DNA of 64,000 bases. Source: Geodermatophilus saharensis (GTDB lineage: Bacteria; Actinomycetota; Actinomycetes; Mycobacteriales; Geodermatophilaceae). Within the stretch, counting starts at the first letter, position 1; each line of letters starts with the position of its first letter. The stretch lies in assembly GCF_900188205.1 (NCBI RefSeq), contig NZ_FZOH01000003.1, positions 332,539-396,538 on the forward strand, in the 5' to 3' direction. Below, in pieces: positions 43,687 through 52,729 of this stretch. The position numbers and the translations under genes are program-made. The notes beneath the pieces are model-generated. The model ran no database searches and was not told where the DNA came from. It was given only the letters and a program-made list of their open reading frames with translations.

Positions 43687-44550
43687 GTGCAGCTGGTCAC
43701 CGAGGAGAACATCACCGATCTGGCCGTGGAGCGCTGGGGCACGGCCAGGGACCCCCGCACGGCGGAGCTCTTGACAGCGCTCGTGCGGCACCTGCACGAC
43801 TTCGCCCGCGAGGTCCGGCTGACCGAGGCGGAGTGGATGGCGGCGGTCCAGTGGCTGACCCGCGCCGGGCAGATCAGCGACGCCAAGCGCGAGGAGTTCA
43901 TCCTCGCCTCCGACGTGCTCGGCCTGTCGATGCTGGTCGTCCAGATGAACCACCGGCTCGACCCCCGCGCCACGCCGGCCACGGTGCTCGGCCCGTTCCA
44001 CGTCGAGGGCTCGCCCGAGCTCGGGTACGGCGCCGACATGTCCCAGGGCCTGCCCGGCACGCCGCTGTTCGTCTCCGGCGTGGTGACCGACCTCGACGGC
44101 GCCCCCGTGCCGGGGGCGGTGCTCGACGTCTGGCAGGCCGACAACGAGGGGCTCTACGAGTCGCAGCACGCCGACGTGGACGAGGCCCGGCTGCGCGCGA
44201 AGTACCGGACCCGCGAGGACGGCAGCTACTGCCTGCGCACCGTCGCGCCGCTGGGCTACACGATCCCGATGGACGGGCCGGTGGGCGAGCTCATCACGCA
44301 GACGGCGATCAGCCACTTCCGGCCGGCGCACGTGCACTTCCTGCTCGACGTGCCCGGCTACGAGCCGTTGATCACCCACCTGTTCCAGGAGGGCGCGCAG
44401 TACCTCGACAGCGACGTCGTCTTCGGCACCAAGGCCGAGCTGGTCGTCCGGTTCGAGCAGCGGGAGCCCGGCGAGACCCCGGACGGCGGCACCTCGGCCG
44501 AGCCGTGGCTCGAGGCGAGGTACGACTTCGTGCTCCAGCCGACGGCGTAG
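43687..44550 (+). CDS. intradiol ring-cleavage dioxygenase (hydroxyquinol 1,2-type)
   Basis: A 287-residue dioxygenase with N-terminal helical dimerisation region (LLTALVRHLHDFAREVRLTEAEWMAAVQWLTRAGQ) and C-terminal beta sandwich. Non-haem Fe(III) ligands: Tyr in NEGLYESQ, Tyr in PLGYTIP, and His pair in HFRPAHVHF. The N-terminal motif and VLGPFHVEGSPELGYGADM match hydroxyquinol/chlorocatechol 1,2-dioxygenases rather than catechol-only ones. The reaction adds O2 to a catechol-type ring giving a muconate or maleylacetate. A strong RBS (GAGGAGG) precedes GTG 43687. No maleylacetate reductase of the classical type is in the window; the neighbouring oxidoreductase might substitute. Confidence 0.85.
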   Translation: MQLVTEENITDLAVERWGTARDPRTAELLTALVRHLHDFAREVRLTEAEWMAAVQWLTRAGQISDAKREEFILASDVLGLSMLVVQMNHRLDPRATPATVLGPFHVEGSPELGYGADMSQGLPGTPLFVSGVVTDLDGAPVPGAVLDVWQADNEGLYESQHADVDEARLRAKYRTREDGSYCLRTVAPLGYTIPMDGPVGELITQTAISHFRPAHVHFLLDVPGYEPLITHLFQEGAQYLDSDVVFGTKAELVVRFEQREPGETPDGGTSAEPWLEARYDFVLQPTA

Positions 44551-44559
44551 GCCAGGGGG

Positions 44560-44955
44560 TCAGGCCGGCAGCGGCGTCGGCGCGTAGGCCAGCAGCCGCC
44601 ACCGCCCCGAGGCCCGCGTCCACACGGCGAGGGCCAGGTTGTCGATCGTCTTCGGCACGCCGTCGACGTCGACGTCCGCGGTCATCCGGCCGACGACGAG
44701 CGCGCTGTCGCCCACCACGGCCACCCGCTCCACCGGGTGGTCGATGCGGCGGTAGACGTAGTAGCCCGAGCGCACCTTGCCCAGGTACTCGTCCTTGGTG
44801 TCCCGGGCGCCGCTGGAGTGGGCGTAGCTCAGCTCGTCGGCGCACAGCTCCGCGAGCACCGCCAGGTCGGCGTCCTGCATGGCCCGGTAGCGGCGGTCCT
44901 CGGCGGCCAGCACCGCGTGGACGTCCTCGGCGTGCGCGCCCGGCACCCCGGTCAC
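44560..44955 (-). CDS. NTF2/SnoaL-like protein
   Basis: 131 residues from GTG 44955. The pattern AEDVHAVLAAEDRRYRAMQDADLAVLAELCADELSYAHSSGARDTKDEYLGKVRSGYY and GRWRLLAYAPTPL is a nuclear-transport-factor-2 fold, common as small isomerases, dehydratases or ligand-binding modules. Its start overlaps the stop of the MetE-like gene as GTGA. It is convergent with the dioxygenase by nine bases. The exact role is unknown, but it may act on an intermediate of the neighbouring pathway. Confidence 0.8.
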   Translation of the reverse strand: MTGVPGAHAEDVHAVLAAEDRRYRAMQDADLAVLAELCADELSYAHSSGARDTKDEYLGKVRSGYYVYRRIDHPVERVAVVGDSALVVGRMTADVDVDGVPKTIDNLALAVWTRASGRWRLLAYAPTPLPA

Positions 44956-45986
44956 AGCTCGGCCCGCAGGATCGCCGCCGCCTGCGCCAGTGCCCGCATC
45001 TTCCCGGCGGCCGACGCCCGGGGGAGGTACTTGAGTCCGCAGTCGCTGGAGAGCGCCAGCCGGTCGACGTCGACGTGGTCCAGCGCCCGCCGCACCCGCT
45101 GGGCGACCGTCTCCGGGGTCTCCACCTCGGGGGTCGACAGGTCGAGGACGCCGAGCGCGATGCCCTTGCCCCGCAGCGGCCGCAGGGTCGCGGGGTCCAG
45201 CCGCGACTGCGCCGTCTCGACCGAGATCGTGTCGGCCGGGGTGTCCGCGAGCTCGGGCAGGAACGAGTAGCCCGCCGGCCGCTCGGAGACCATCGCCGCG
45301 TAGCCGAAGCACAGGTGCACGTGCACCGGCCCGGCAGCGTCGGCCACGGCGCGGGTCACCGCCTCGGCGCCGAAGCGGCGGGCCACCTCGGGACGCGCCT
45401 GCAGCCACGGCTCGTCCACCTGGACGACGTCGGCGCCGGCGGCGAACAGGTCGGCGATCTCCTCGCGGACGACGTCGGCGTAGGCCATCGCCAGCGCCCG
45501 GTCGTCGCGGTAGTGCTCGTCCTGCGACTGCTGCGCCATCGTGAAGGGCCCGGGCACGGTGATCTTGGTCGCCCGGTCGGTGTGCGCGCGGAGGAACCGG
45601 ACGTCGTCCACCTGGACCGGGGACGGTCGGTGGATCTCGCCGGTCACCCGGGGCACCGGGATCTCGATCCCCGACCGGTTGCGCACCGTCCCGGGCGGGT
45701 CGAGGTCGAGCCCGCCGAGCGCCGTCGCGAAGTGGTTGGAGTACGACTCCCGGCGGATCTCGCCGTCGGTCACCACGTCCAGCCCGGCCTCCTCCTGGGC
45801 GCGCACGGCTGCCAGCGTGGCGTCGTCCTGGGCCTCCTGCAGGTGCTGCGGCGGGATGCGCCACAGCTCCCGGGCGCGCACCCGCGGGGGGAACCGGTGA
45901 CCCAGCCGCTCCCGGTCGATGAGCCAGTCGGGCTGGGGCAGGCTGCCGACGATCATCGTCGGCAGCAGGGGCAGCGGTGCCCGCAT
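44952..45986 (-). CDS. MetE-like (cobalamin-independent methionine synthase C-terminal fold) protein
   Basis: 344 residues from ATG 45986 with RBS GGGAGG. It matches the C-terminal catalytic barrel of MetE-type enzymes: PTMIVGSLPQPDWL, TDGEIRRESYSNHFA, FAAGADVVQVDEPWLQARPEVA, VHLCFGY (His-x-Cys metal site), and SVETAQSRLD and SSDCGLKYLP (Glu and Cys ligands of zinc). It lacks the N-terminal folate half. Such stand-alone proteins often act as methyltransferases in catabolic clusters rather than in methionine synthesis. It is coupled to the NTF2-like gene. Its place in this cluster points to demethylation of a methoxy or methylthio substrate (inference). Confidence 0.8.
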   Translation of the reverse strand: MRAPLPLLPTMIVGSLPQPDWLIDRERLGHRFPPRVRARELWRIPPQHLQEAQDDATLAAVRAQEEAGLDVVTDGEIRRESYSNHFATALGGLDLDPPGTVRNRSGIEIPVPRVTGEIHRPSPVQVDDVRFLRAHTDRATKITVPGPFTMAQQSQDEHYRDDRALAMAYADVVREEIADLFAAGADVVQVDEPWLQARPEVARRFGAEAVTRAVADAAGPVHVHLCFGYAAMVSERPAGYSFLPELADTPADTISVETAQSRLDPATLRPLRGKGIALGVLDLSTPEVETPETVAQRVRRALDHVDVDRLALSSDCGLKYLPRASAAGKMRALAQAAAILRAEL

Positions 45987-46113
45987 CCGGTCCTCCCGGG
46001 GTGTCTCGGTGCGCCCATCGTCTCCGCGCCCCCGGGCGCCGGCCACACCGGTCCCGGACGGGACGGCGCGCGGAGGGGGCGCGGATCCCGCCCCGGGTCC
46101 CTACCCTCGTGAC

Positions 46114-46233
46114 GTGGGCAACATCGGCAAGGAAGTCCGCCGCATCGAGGTCCTGCCCGTGCCCGAGCCGACCCCCGGGCCGGCCTCGCCCGAGCGACCC
46201 GAGCCGCAGCGGGAACCGTCCCCGTCGAGGTAG
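46114..46233 (+). CDS. small conserved-type protein (39 aa)
   Basis: 39 residues from GTG 46114. A -10-like TACCCT lies six bases upstream, so the mRNA is probably leaderless. The sequence VGNIGKEVRRIEVLPVPEPT, then Pro/Glu-rich tail, matches short actinobacterial proteins beginning MGNIGK/MGDIGK that I recall as recurrent. Function unknown. It precedes the 275-residue gene by five bases, likely co-transcribed. Confidence 0.65.
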   Translation: MGNIGKEVRRIEVLPVPEPTPGPASPERPEPQREPSPSR

Positions 46234-46237
46234 TGCG

Positions 46238-47065
46238 GTGGACCCCTACGGTGGCTTCGAGCCACAGGTGGGCGAGATCAGGGCACTGCGCACCTTCCGC
46301 ATCGGGCCGGACGGTCTGCTCTACCCCCTGTTCTCGGCCGACCCGTGGCACGAGGGCGCCAACACCGCGCGCTGCCTCCGGACCGACCGCCCGCCGCACC
46401 CCAGCCCCGCCCCGGACTGCACGTGCGGCTTCTACGCCTTCGGCGGGGAGCGGTGGCTCGGGGACCAGCCCCGCAGCCGGCACGTCCTCGCCGTGGTCGC
46501 CTGCTGGGGGCACGTGATCGCGGGGACCCGCGGCCTGCGCGCCGAGCACTGCCGGGTCGAGGCGCTGTGGCTGTCGGCCGCGGTGCCGGACGACCTGGTC
46601 GACCGGGTGCTGCGGAACCACCCCTCGGTGGCCGTCCACCGGGACCGCGCCCGGATGCTGGCCGAGCACCCGCCGACCGAGCTGGACTGCTACGAGCCCT
46701 CGGGCCGGGGGACGGGACGCGCCACCGGCCGCCTGTGGTGGTCCGCGGCGATCGCGGCAGCCGTGGTCGGGAGCCTCCCCGCCGACTGGCTGGGCGGCGC
46801 GCGCAGCGCCGCGTTGCTGACGATCGCCCTGGCAGCTGCCTTCGCGGTGGCGGCACTGCCCCTCGCGCCGCGGGGTCCGGATGCCGGGAGGCCGGGCCGG
46901 CGGCTGCTCTGCCTGGCGACCTCGGTGTGGCTCCTCGCCGGCTTCCTGGGCCCCGTCGGCCTGGTGTTCGTGCGGTTGCCCCTGCTGCAGGCCGTGTCGA
47001 TCGCCGGGCTGCAGCACCTGTGCCTGCTCCTCGAGGGCCGGCGCATCCCCGCCCACATCCCCTGA
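46238..47065 (+). CDS. hypothetical protein with C-terminal membrane helices
   Basis: 275 residues from GTG 46238. The N-terminal soluble part holds VGEIRALRTFRIGPDGLLYPLFSADPWHEGANTARC, CTCGFYAFGGERWL and HVLAVVACWGHVIAGTRGLRAEHCRVEALWL, with cysteine pairs that might bind metal. The C-terminal third has about three membrane segments (AAIAAAVVGSLPADWLGG, LLTIALAAAFAVAAL, LLAGFLGPVGLVFVRL). No family name is known to me. Paired with the preceding 39-residue gene in an order that looks conserved in actinobacteria. Confidence 0.65.
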   Translation: MDPYGGFEPQVGEIRALRTFRIGPDGLLYPLFSADPWHEGANTARCLRTDRPPHPSPAPDCTCGFYAFGGERWLGDQPRSRHVLAVVACWGHVIAGTRGLRAEHCRVEALWLSAAVPDDLVDRVLRNHPSVAVHRDRARMLAEHPPTELDCYEPSGRGTGRATGRLWWSAAIAAAVVGSLPADWLGGARSAALLTIALAAAFAVAALPLAPRGPDAGRPGRRLLCLATSVWLLAGFLGPVGLVFVRLPLLQAVSIAGLQHLCLLLEGRRIPAHIP

Positions 47066-47131
47066 CCGCACGCCGTCGGGCGGTCGCGGAAACCCGTTGC
47101 CCGGGCGGAGGCGCGCTGGGAGGTTCGCCGC

Positions 47132-47464
47132 ATGCCGCCCCGGAGCGTGGACCCCGTGTTCGAGCCGTTCCTGGCCACCGCCGAGGCCGTGGCCCGGGAC
47201 CGGCCCGAGGTGGACCCGGAGGCGGCCCGGGAGGTGTTCCGCGAGGCAGCGACCCTGCTGCACGACGGCCTGGCCCTCGACGGTCTCGACGAGCACGACG
47301 CGCGCGCGGTGGTCGCCGCGCTGTGCCGCGACCTCGTCGCCGAGGACCCCGGCGCGGCGGTGCGCGCCCGGGCCCGCGCGGTGACCGAGCACCCCGGGGA
47401 CCTGCACGACCCGGAGGGCGTGGCCGCCGCCCACCTGGTCGCCGCGTCGATCCTGCAGCTCTGA
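47132..47464 (+). CDS. hypothetical helical protein (110 aa)
   Basis: 110 residues from ATG 47132 with ribosome site GGGAGG. It is helical: DPVFEPFLATAEAVARDRP, AAREVFREAATLLHDGLALDGL, DARAVVAALCRDLVAED. No domain is recognised. It ends inside a perfect palindrome shared with the convergent kynA gene. Codon use is normal. Confidence 0.6.
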   Translation: MPPRSVDPVFEPFLATAEAVARDRPEVDPEAAREVFREAATLLHDGLALDGLDEHDARAVVAALCRDLVAEDPGAAVRARARAVTEHPGDLHDPEGVAAAHLVAASILQL

Positions 47465-47477
47465 CCGCCGGCGGTCA
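47462..47477. terminator. palindrome holding both convergent stop codons
   Basis: TGACCGCCGGCGGTCA, a perfect 16-base palindrome. Its first three bases are the stop of the + gene and its last three the stop of kynA on the other strand. It can form a hairpin in either transcript and may act as a minimal bidirectional terminator. Confidence 0.5.
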
Positions 47478-48323
47478 CGTGCCGATGGACGTCCGCACCG
47501 CGTAGAGCTCGGGGAAGAAGGTCAGGTCCAGCGCGCGCCGGAGGAAGTCCACGCCGGAGCTGCCGCCGGTACCGGTCCGGAAGCCGATGGTCCGCTGCAC
47601 GGTCCGCAGGTGGCGGAAGCGCCACAGCTGGACGGCGTCCTCGAGGTCGACGAGGTCCTCGCAGGTCGCGTACTCCGCCCAGTGGGTCGTGGTGTCCTCG
47701 TAGATCGCCTTGTACACGGGCAGCAGCGACTCGTCGGCCACCCACGCGCGGCGCACGTCCCGGTGCAGGACGTGCTCCGGCACCGGGTGGCCGGCGCGCG
47801 CGAGGAAGCGCAGGAAGGCGTCGTACACCGTCGGGCTGTCGAGCAGCTCCGCCAGCACCGCGTGCGCCTGCGGCCGGGACCCGAACACCGGCAGCACCTG
47901 CGCGTTCTTGTTGCCGAGGACGAACTCGACGGCGCGGTACTGGTAGGACTGGAAACCCGACGCGTTGCCCAGGACGCCGCGGAACTCGGTGTACTCGCTG
48001 GGCGTCAGGGTCGCGAGCACCGACCACTGCTCGGTGATGGTGCGGAAGACGTGCTTGACCCGGGCCAGGCCCTTGCGGGCGCGGCGGACGTCGTCGTCGT
48101 CGAGGTGGGAGCGGACGGCACGCAGCTCGTGCAGGGCGAGCTTCAGCCACAGCTCGGTGGTCTGGTGCTGGATGACGAACAGCAGCTCGTCGTGGTGGTC
48201 GCTGATCGGGTGCTGGGCGCTCAGCAGCGCGTCGAGGTGCAGGTAGCCGCCGTAGTCCATCCGCTCGTGGAAGTCGGTCGCCACGCCCGCCTCCAGGTCG
48301 CGGACGCCGTCCTCGATCGCCAT
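47475..48323 (-). CDS. kynA: tryptophan 2,3-dioxygenase
   Basis: A 282-residue haem enzyme: L-tryptophan plus O2 gives N-formylkynurenine, first step of the kynurenine route. Motifs: [59 protein letters not shown] and the C-terminal [21 protein letters not shown] (GTGGS haem/substrate loop). Full-length for the bacterial enzyme. ATG 48323 was chosen because it starts a short normal N-terminus ([13 protein letters not shown]). Kynureninase and formamidase genes are not in the window, so the rest of the route is encoded elsewhere or absent. Confidence 0.93.
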   Translation of the reverse strand: MAIEDGVRDLEAGVATDFHERMDYGGYLHLDALLSAQHPISDHHDELLFVIQHQTTELWLKLALHELRAVRSHLDDDDVRRARKGLARVKHVFRTITEQWSVLATLTPSEYTEFRGVLGNASGFQSYQYRAVEFVLGNKNAQVLPVFGSRPQAHAVLAELLDSPTVYDAFLRFLARAGHPVPEHVLHRDVRRAWVADESLLPVYKAIYEDTTTHWAEYATCEDLVDLEDAVQLWRFRHLRTVQRTIGFRTGTGGSSGVDFLRRALDLTFFPELYAVRTSIGT

Positions 48324-48379
48324 GACGCCTCCCTCTCCGGAACCGGACGCCATCCTCGTCCGGTCGCCTGCCGGGGCGC

Positions 48380-49738
48380 TCAGCCGACCACCCAGGTGTC
48401 CTTGCCGCCCCCGCCCTGCGAGGCGTTGACCACCAGCTCGCCCTCGGTCAGGGACACCCGGGTGAAGCCGCCCGGCAGCACGGTCGTCCCGTGGTCGGTG
48501 CAGAAGGCGTAGGGCCGGTAGTCCACGTGCCGCGGCACGAGCGCGCCGTCGACGACGGTGGGGTGGGTCGACAGCGCCACCGGCTCCTGGGCGATCCACT
48601 CCCCGGGGTCGGCCAGGACGGCGGCGCGGGCGCGCTCGAGCTCGTCGGCGGCCGCGCGCGGGCCGATCAGGACCCCGTGCCCGCCCGAGCCGGACCGCGG
48701 CTTGAGCACCAGCTCCGGCAGCCGGTCCAGCGCCGCCCGGCACTGCGCCGGGTCGCCGAGGTCGTAGGCCGGCTGCGAGCGCAGCCGCGGCTGCTCGCCG
48801 AGGAAGAAGCCGACCAGGTCCTCGACGTAGGGGAAGGTGCGCTTGTCGTCGGCGACGCCGGTGCCGAAGGCGTTGACCACGGTCACCGTGCCCGCGCGCA
48901 GCGGCCCCAGCAGCAGCGCGCCGAGCTCGTTCGGCCGGCCGTCGTCGTCGGTCGGCCGCTCCTCACTGGTGCGCCGCCACAGCAGGTCCACCCGGCGCCC
49001 GTCGGGCAGCCGCAGCTCCTCGCCCCGGAGCGTCAGCTGCCCGGGCAGCACGACCGGCGCGCCGACCATCTCCCCGAGCCGGTCGATCTCCCAGGCCACC
49101 GCGCTGCGCGGCCCGTCGCCGAGCACGGCCACCACCGGGTCGGGCAGGTCGGTGGCGTCGGCGAGCATCCGCCGCACCGCCGTCTCGGCGGCCTCCCGCA
49201 CCGGCGCCGGACCCGGCCGCACGCCGAGGCGCGGTGCGACCAGGTCCCGCGCGGCCAGGGCGTAGGCCAGCAGCGTCGGGGTGCGCACGTTGTCCTCCAG
49301 GACGACGAGCCGCCCGTCGGCGCCGCGGACGAGGTCGGGCCCGGCCATGCCGATCCAGCGCCGCGGCGGCGGCAGGCCGGGCGCCAGGTAGCGGTTGGTG
49401 TCGACCACCTCGGCGGGGACGACGCCGGCGCGCACCGCCTCGCGCGGACCGTGCACGTCGGCGACGAAGGCCTCCAGGGCCCGCAGCCGCTGGTCCAGCC
49501 CGGCCGCCAGCTCCGCCCACTCCGCGCGCGGCAGCACCCGTGGCACCGGGTCGACGATGAACGGGTGCGACTCGGCGGCGGGCCCGTGCTGCAGGTCCAG
49601 GTCGGCGGCGGCGCGGGCGACGTCGGCGGCCAGCGCGGCCGGGCCGTACGCGCGGACGGCGGCCATCGCGGCCGCCGCGTGCTCCCGGTCGCCGCCGTCG
49701 GGCAGCAGCGCCTCGTCGAGGCCGGTGCCGAGGCTCAC
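48380..49738 (-). CDS. circularly permuted ATP-grasp protein
   Basis: 452 residues from GTG 49738. Motifs fit the CP_ATP-grasp group (DUF404/407-like): [114 protein letters not shown], and ATP-binding [16 protein letters not shown]. These enzymes ligate amino groups to carboxylates using ATP; substrates are mostly unknown. Its start overlaps the upstream ATP-grasp gene as GTGA. The usual partners (alpha-E domain, transglutaminase, proteasome-like subunit) are missing here. Confidence 0.8.
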   Translation of the reverse strand: MSLGTGLDEALLPDGGDREHAAAAMAAVRAYGPAALAADVARAAADLDLQHGPAAESHPFIVDPVPRVLPRAEWAELAAGLDQRLRALEAFVADVHGPREAVRAGVVPAEVVDTNRYLAPGLPPPRRWIGMAGPDLVRGADGRLVVLEDNVRTPTLLAYALAARDLVAPRLGVRPGPAPVREAAETAVRRMLADATDLPDPVVAVLGDGPRSAVAWEIDRLGEMVGAPVVLPGQLTLRGEELRLPDGRRVDLLWRRTSEERPTDDDGRPNELGALLLGPLRAGTVTVVNAFGTGVADDKRTFPYVEDLVGFFLGEQPRLRSQPAYDLGDPAQCRAALDRLPELVLKPRSGSGGHGVLIGPRAAADELERARAAVLADPGEWIAQEPVALSTHPTVVDGALVPRHVDYRPYAFCTDHGTTVLPGGFTRVSLTEGELVVNASQGGGGKDTWVVG

Positions 49739-50622
49739 GCGGCGGCCGCCGCGCGCTCGGCCGCCGCCCGCTCCGCCACGGCCAGCGCGGCGCGGGCCAC
49801 CCACCGGCCCTGCTGCGGGTCGGTGACGTCGAAGCCGAAGGGCGCGTTGGCCTCCAGCGCGAGCAGCCGGCCGCCGGGCTCGACGAGCACGTCGACGCCC
49901 ATCAGCCCGCCGCCGAGCGCGGCGACCATCCGCCGGGCGAGCTGCGCCATCTCCGGCGGCGCCTCGTACACCCGCGGGTACACCGTCCCGTGGGTGACCA
50001 GCGCGCCCTCCTCCCGGGACTTCTCGTAGACCAGGGAGGTGGCGTGCGGCGTGGCGAAGACGCGCGCGCAGGCCGGCTCGGCGATCCACTCCTGCAGCAG
50101 CGACGTGCCGCGCCGGTGGCCCCCGGCGGCCTCGTGCTCCCGCCAGCGCGCCTCGACCGCGCGGGCGGCGTCGAGGTCGCCGACCAGCTCGATGTAGCGG
50201 GCGCCGTCGCCGAGGGAGGGCTTGAGCACCATCTGCCGGCCGGGCATCGGCCACTCCCGCACCCGGGCCAGGTCCCACGCGGCCGGCTGCGGCACGCCGG
50301 CGGCCGCCCACACCGCGTGGGTCACGAGCTTGTCGGCGGAGGCGACCAGCGAGGTCACCGGGTTGAGCAGCGGCACCCCGGCCGCCTCGAGCAGGGTGGC
50401 CAGCGCGAAGGTGGGCGCGTAGGCGACCACCTCCTCGACCAGCACGTGCGCGATCGCCAGGTCGTAGCGTCCCGGGGGCGGGCCGGTGACCGGCCAGTCG
50501 GCCGGCACCCGGGCCAGCCGCTCGACCTCGGCGCCCTGCTCCTCCAGCGCCCGCACCCAGGCGGCCGCGTAGCCGGCGTCCTCGTACCAGTCCTCGTCGG
50601 TGATCACCAGCAGCACGCGCAC
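49735..50622 (-). CDS. RimK-like ATP-grasp ligase
   Basis: 295 residues from GTG 50622 (GTG 50616 is possible). It has a RimK/glutathione-synthase-like layout: VLLVITDEDWYED at the N-terminus, LLNPVTSLVASADKLVTHAVWAAAGVPQP, ATP-binding MVLKPSLGDGARYIELV, and LALEANAPFGF (Glu-x-Asn metal site). Such enzymes make amide bonds. It is translationally coupled to the circularly permuted ATP-grasp downstream, so the two probably act in sequence on one product. The pair diverges from the CE15-like esterase gene. Confidence 0.8.
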   Translation of the reverse strand: MRVLLVITDEDWYEDAGYAAAWVRALEEQGAEVERLARVPADWPVTGPPPGRYDLAIAHVLVEEVVAYAPTFALATLLEAAGVPLLNPVTSLVASADKLVTHAVWAAAGVPQPAAWDLARVREWPMPGRQMVLKPSLGDGARYIELVGDLDAARAVEARWREHEAAGGHRRGTSLLQEWIAEPACARVFATPHATSLVYEKSREEGALVTHGTVYPRVYEAPPEMAQLARRMVAALGGGLMGVDVLVEPGGRLLALEANAPFGFDVTDPQQGRWVARAALAVAERAAAERAAAAA

Positions 50623-50731
50623 GCGGCTGCAGTTCCCGCGCCCCGGCCCCGTCGAACCACCCGTCCGCGGGAGCACGGACGCAACACGCGCGACACCCGC
50701 GCGGATCCCCGGGGCCCTAGCGTGCGGGTGC

Positions 50732-52702
50732 ATGACGGCAGTCGCGGACCGCTCCCGGGACGGGCGCTCGGCCGCGGCCCGCCGGCGGCGCTACACCGCC
50801 GAGCTGGCCGGGGTGCTGCCGGCCAGCGAGCCCTTCGAGACGTGGCGGGCGGCCGGCGGCGACCTGGCGCCGGACTTCGCCCGGCTGCCCGCGCGCACCG
50901 GCCTGTGGTCGCCGGTCGAGGGCCTCCCGGCCGGCCCCGCCGGGGCCGCCGGCTGGGCGGCGCGCCGCGCGGTGCTGCGCGCCCGCTGGCGCCGCTGGCT
51001 GACCGGCGAGCTGCCGCCCGCGCCGCGCCGCACGCCGGTGCGCGTCGAGCGGGTGCGGACGGGCGGCGGCGTGGTGGTCCGGGAGCTCACGGTCGGCGGG
51101 TCCACGGTCGGCGGCGAGTGGTCGGTGCGGGCGCGGCTGCTGCTGCCGGTGCCCGCGGCGGGCGTGCGGCGCGACGTGCCGGTCTACCTGCTGCAGTCCA
51201 GCCACGGCCCGTGGGCGGAGGCAGCGCTGGCCCGCGGGTGGGGCGCCTGCCTGGTCTCGGCCGCCGACGGCGACGACGACACCGTGGCCGTCGAGCGGGC
51301 CCATCCCTCCGTCGTCGCCGGCCGGCTGGCCTGGCGCGCGTGGGCGCTGTCCCGCGTCCTCGACGCGCTGCAGGACGCGCCCGGGGTGGACGCCCGCCGG
51401 GTGCTGGTCGGCGGGCACAGCCGCAACGGCAAGACCGCGCTGCTGGCCGCGGCCTCCGACGACCGCTTCGCCGGCGTCGTCTCCAGCTCCAGCGGCGTGC
51501 TCGGCGCCATCCCCGCCCGGCTGTGCACCGACCGGCACTTCGGCGAGGGCGTGGAGCTGCTCACCCGGCACTACCCGGGCTGGTACCACCCGCGGCTGCG
51601 CTGGTTCGCCGGGCGCGAGCACCGGTTGCCCACCGACGCGCACGAGCTGCTCGCGCTGGCCGCGCCGCGGCCGGTGCTGGTCTCGGTGGCCGTGGAGGAC
51701 CCGGTCGAGCGCGTCCCGGCCGCCCGCGCCGCCGTCGACGCCGCCCGCGAGGCCTACGCCCTGCTCGGCCGGGCGGACGCCCTCGAGCTGGCCCTGCGCC
51801 CGGGCGGGCACACCGCCGACGAGACCGCGGTGGCCGCCCAGCTGGACTGGGCGACCTCGGTGCTCGGCGGCCCGCCCCGCCGTCGCGCGCCGGCCACGGC
51901 GGCGCCGTCCCCGCTCCCGTGGCCGCCCGACCGGGTGCGCCCCGGCCCGCGGCCGGTGCGCGGTGCGGAGCTGCGCGCCGCCGTCCGCGCCGCCCTGGGG
52001 CCGGCCGGGCGCACCGTCCCCCGCCCGCGCGTGGCGGGGGAGGGGCCGCTGCGGACCCCCGACGGCGTCGCGGTCACCCTGCTGTCCCCGCCGGGCGGGG
52101 GGAGCGGCCGCGGGCTGGTGCTCTGGCTCGGCCCGCCGTGCGCGGCGACCGGCTGGCGGGCCGGCTACGAGCAGGCCGAGCCGCTGCCGGCCCTGCTGGC
52201 CGCGGCCGGCTGGACGGTGGCCTGCCACGACCCGGTCGGCAGCGGCTCCCGGCACGGGGAGCGCCCCGGGCCGGGCTCCTCGCCGCTGGGCCGGATGACC
52301 GCCGACGCGGCCGCCGTGGCCGCGGTCGCCGCGTCGGCCACCGGGCACGACCGGGCCTGGGTGGCCGCCTACGGCACCGGGGCGCTGGTGGCGCTGCACC
52401 TGTCCGCCGTCGGCGAGGTGCCGCCGGCCGGCCTGGTCCTGGCCGCCCCCACCTGCGGGGAGCCGCTGCTGCGAGCCCGGCCCGGGTACACGCTGGCCGA
52501 CCTGCTCGCCGCGGTCGCCGACCGCCCCGCGGTCGTGCTGGACCCGGCCTGGGACCCCGAGGCGCCGCCCGGCGCGGTGGCCGCCGCGTGCCGGGCTGCC
52601 GACGTGCCGCGGGTGCCGCTGCCCGACTGGCACCGGCTCTCCGCCGCCACCCGGTCGGCGATGGCCGGCTGGCTGGACGCGCACGGCCCGCCGCCCCGCT
52701 GA
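50732..52702 (+). CDS. large alpha/beta-hydrolase (CE15-like / acetyl-xylan esterase type)
   Basis: 656 residues from ATG 50732; a -10-like TAGCGT lies eight bases upstream. The central catalytic motif GGHSRNGKTALLAAASDDRFAGVVSSSSG (nucleophile Ser in SRNGK) is that of glucuronoyl-esterase-like hydrolases, and LAAPRPVLVSVAVEDPVERV plus LALRPGGHTADET (Asp, His) complete the triad. The C-terminal third holds a second hydrolase-like module (GRGLVLWLGPPCAATGWRAGYEQA) whose GTG-ALV site lacks an obvious serine. No signal peptide is seen, unusual for a secreted carbohydrate esterase. It diverges from the ATP-grasp pair across 109 bases. Confidence 0.7.
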   Translation: MTAVADRSRDGRSAAARRRRYTAELAGVLPASEPFETWRAAGGDLAPDFARLPARTGLWSPVEGLPAGPAGAAGWAARRAVLRARWRRWLTGELPPAPRRTPVRVERVRTGGGVVVRELTVGGSTVGGEWSVRARLLLPVPAAGVRRDVPVYLLQSSHGPWAEAALARGWGACLVSAADGDDDTVAVERAHPSVVAGRLAWRAWALSRVLDALQDAPGVDARRVLVGGHSRNGKTALLAAASDDRFAGVVSSSSGVLGAIPARLCTDRHFGEGVELLTRHYPGWYHPRLRWFAGREHRLPTDAHELLALAAPRPVLVSVAVEDPVERVPAARAAVDAAREAYALLGRADALELALRPGGHTADETAVAAQLDWATSVLGGPPRRRAPATAAPSPLPWPPDRVRPGPRPVRGAELRAAVRAALGPAGRTVPRPRVAGEGPLRTPDGVAVTLLSPPGGGSGRGLVLWLGPPCAATGWRAGYEQAEPLPALLAAAGWTVACHDPVGSGSRHGERPGPGSSPLGRMTADAAAVAAVAASATGHDRAWVAAYGTGALVALHLSAVGEVPPAGLVLAAPTCGEPLLRARPGYTLADLLAAVADRPAVVLDPAWDPEAPPGAVAAACRAADVPRVPLPDWHRLSAATRSAMAGWLDAHGPPPR

Positions 52703-52729
52703 CCGGCCGTTCCCGGCGCGTACCGGGCC

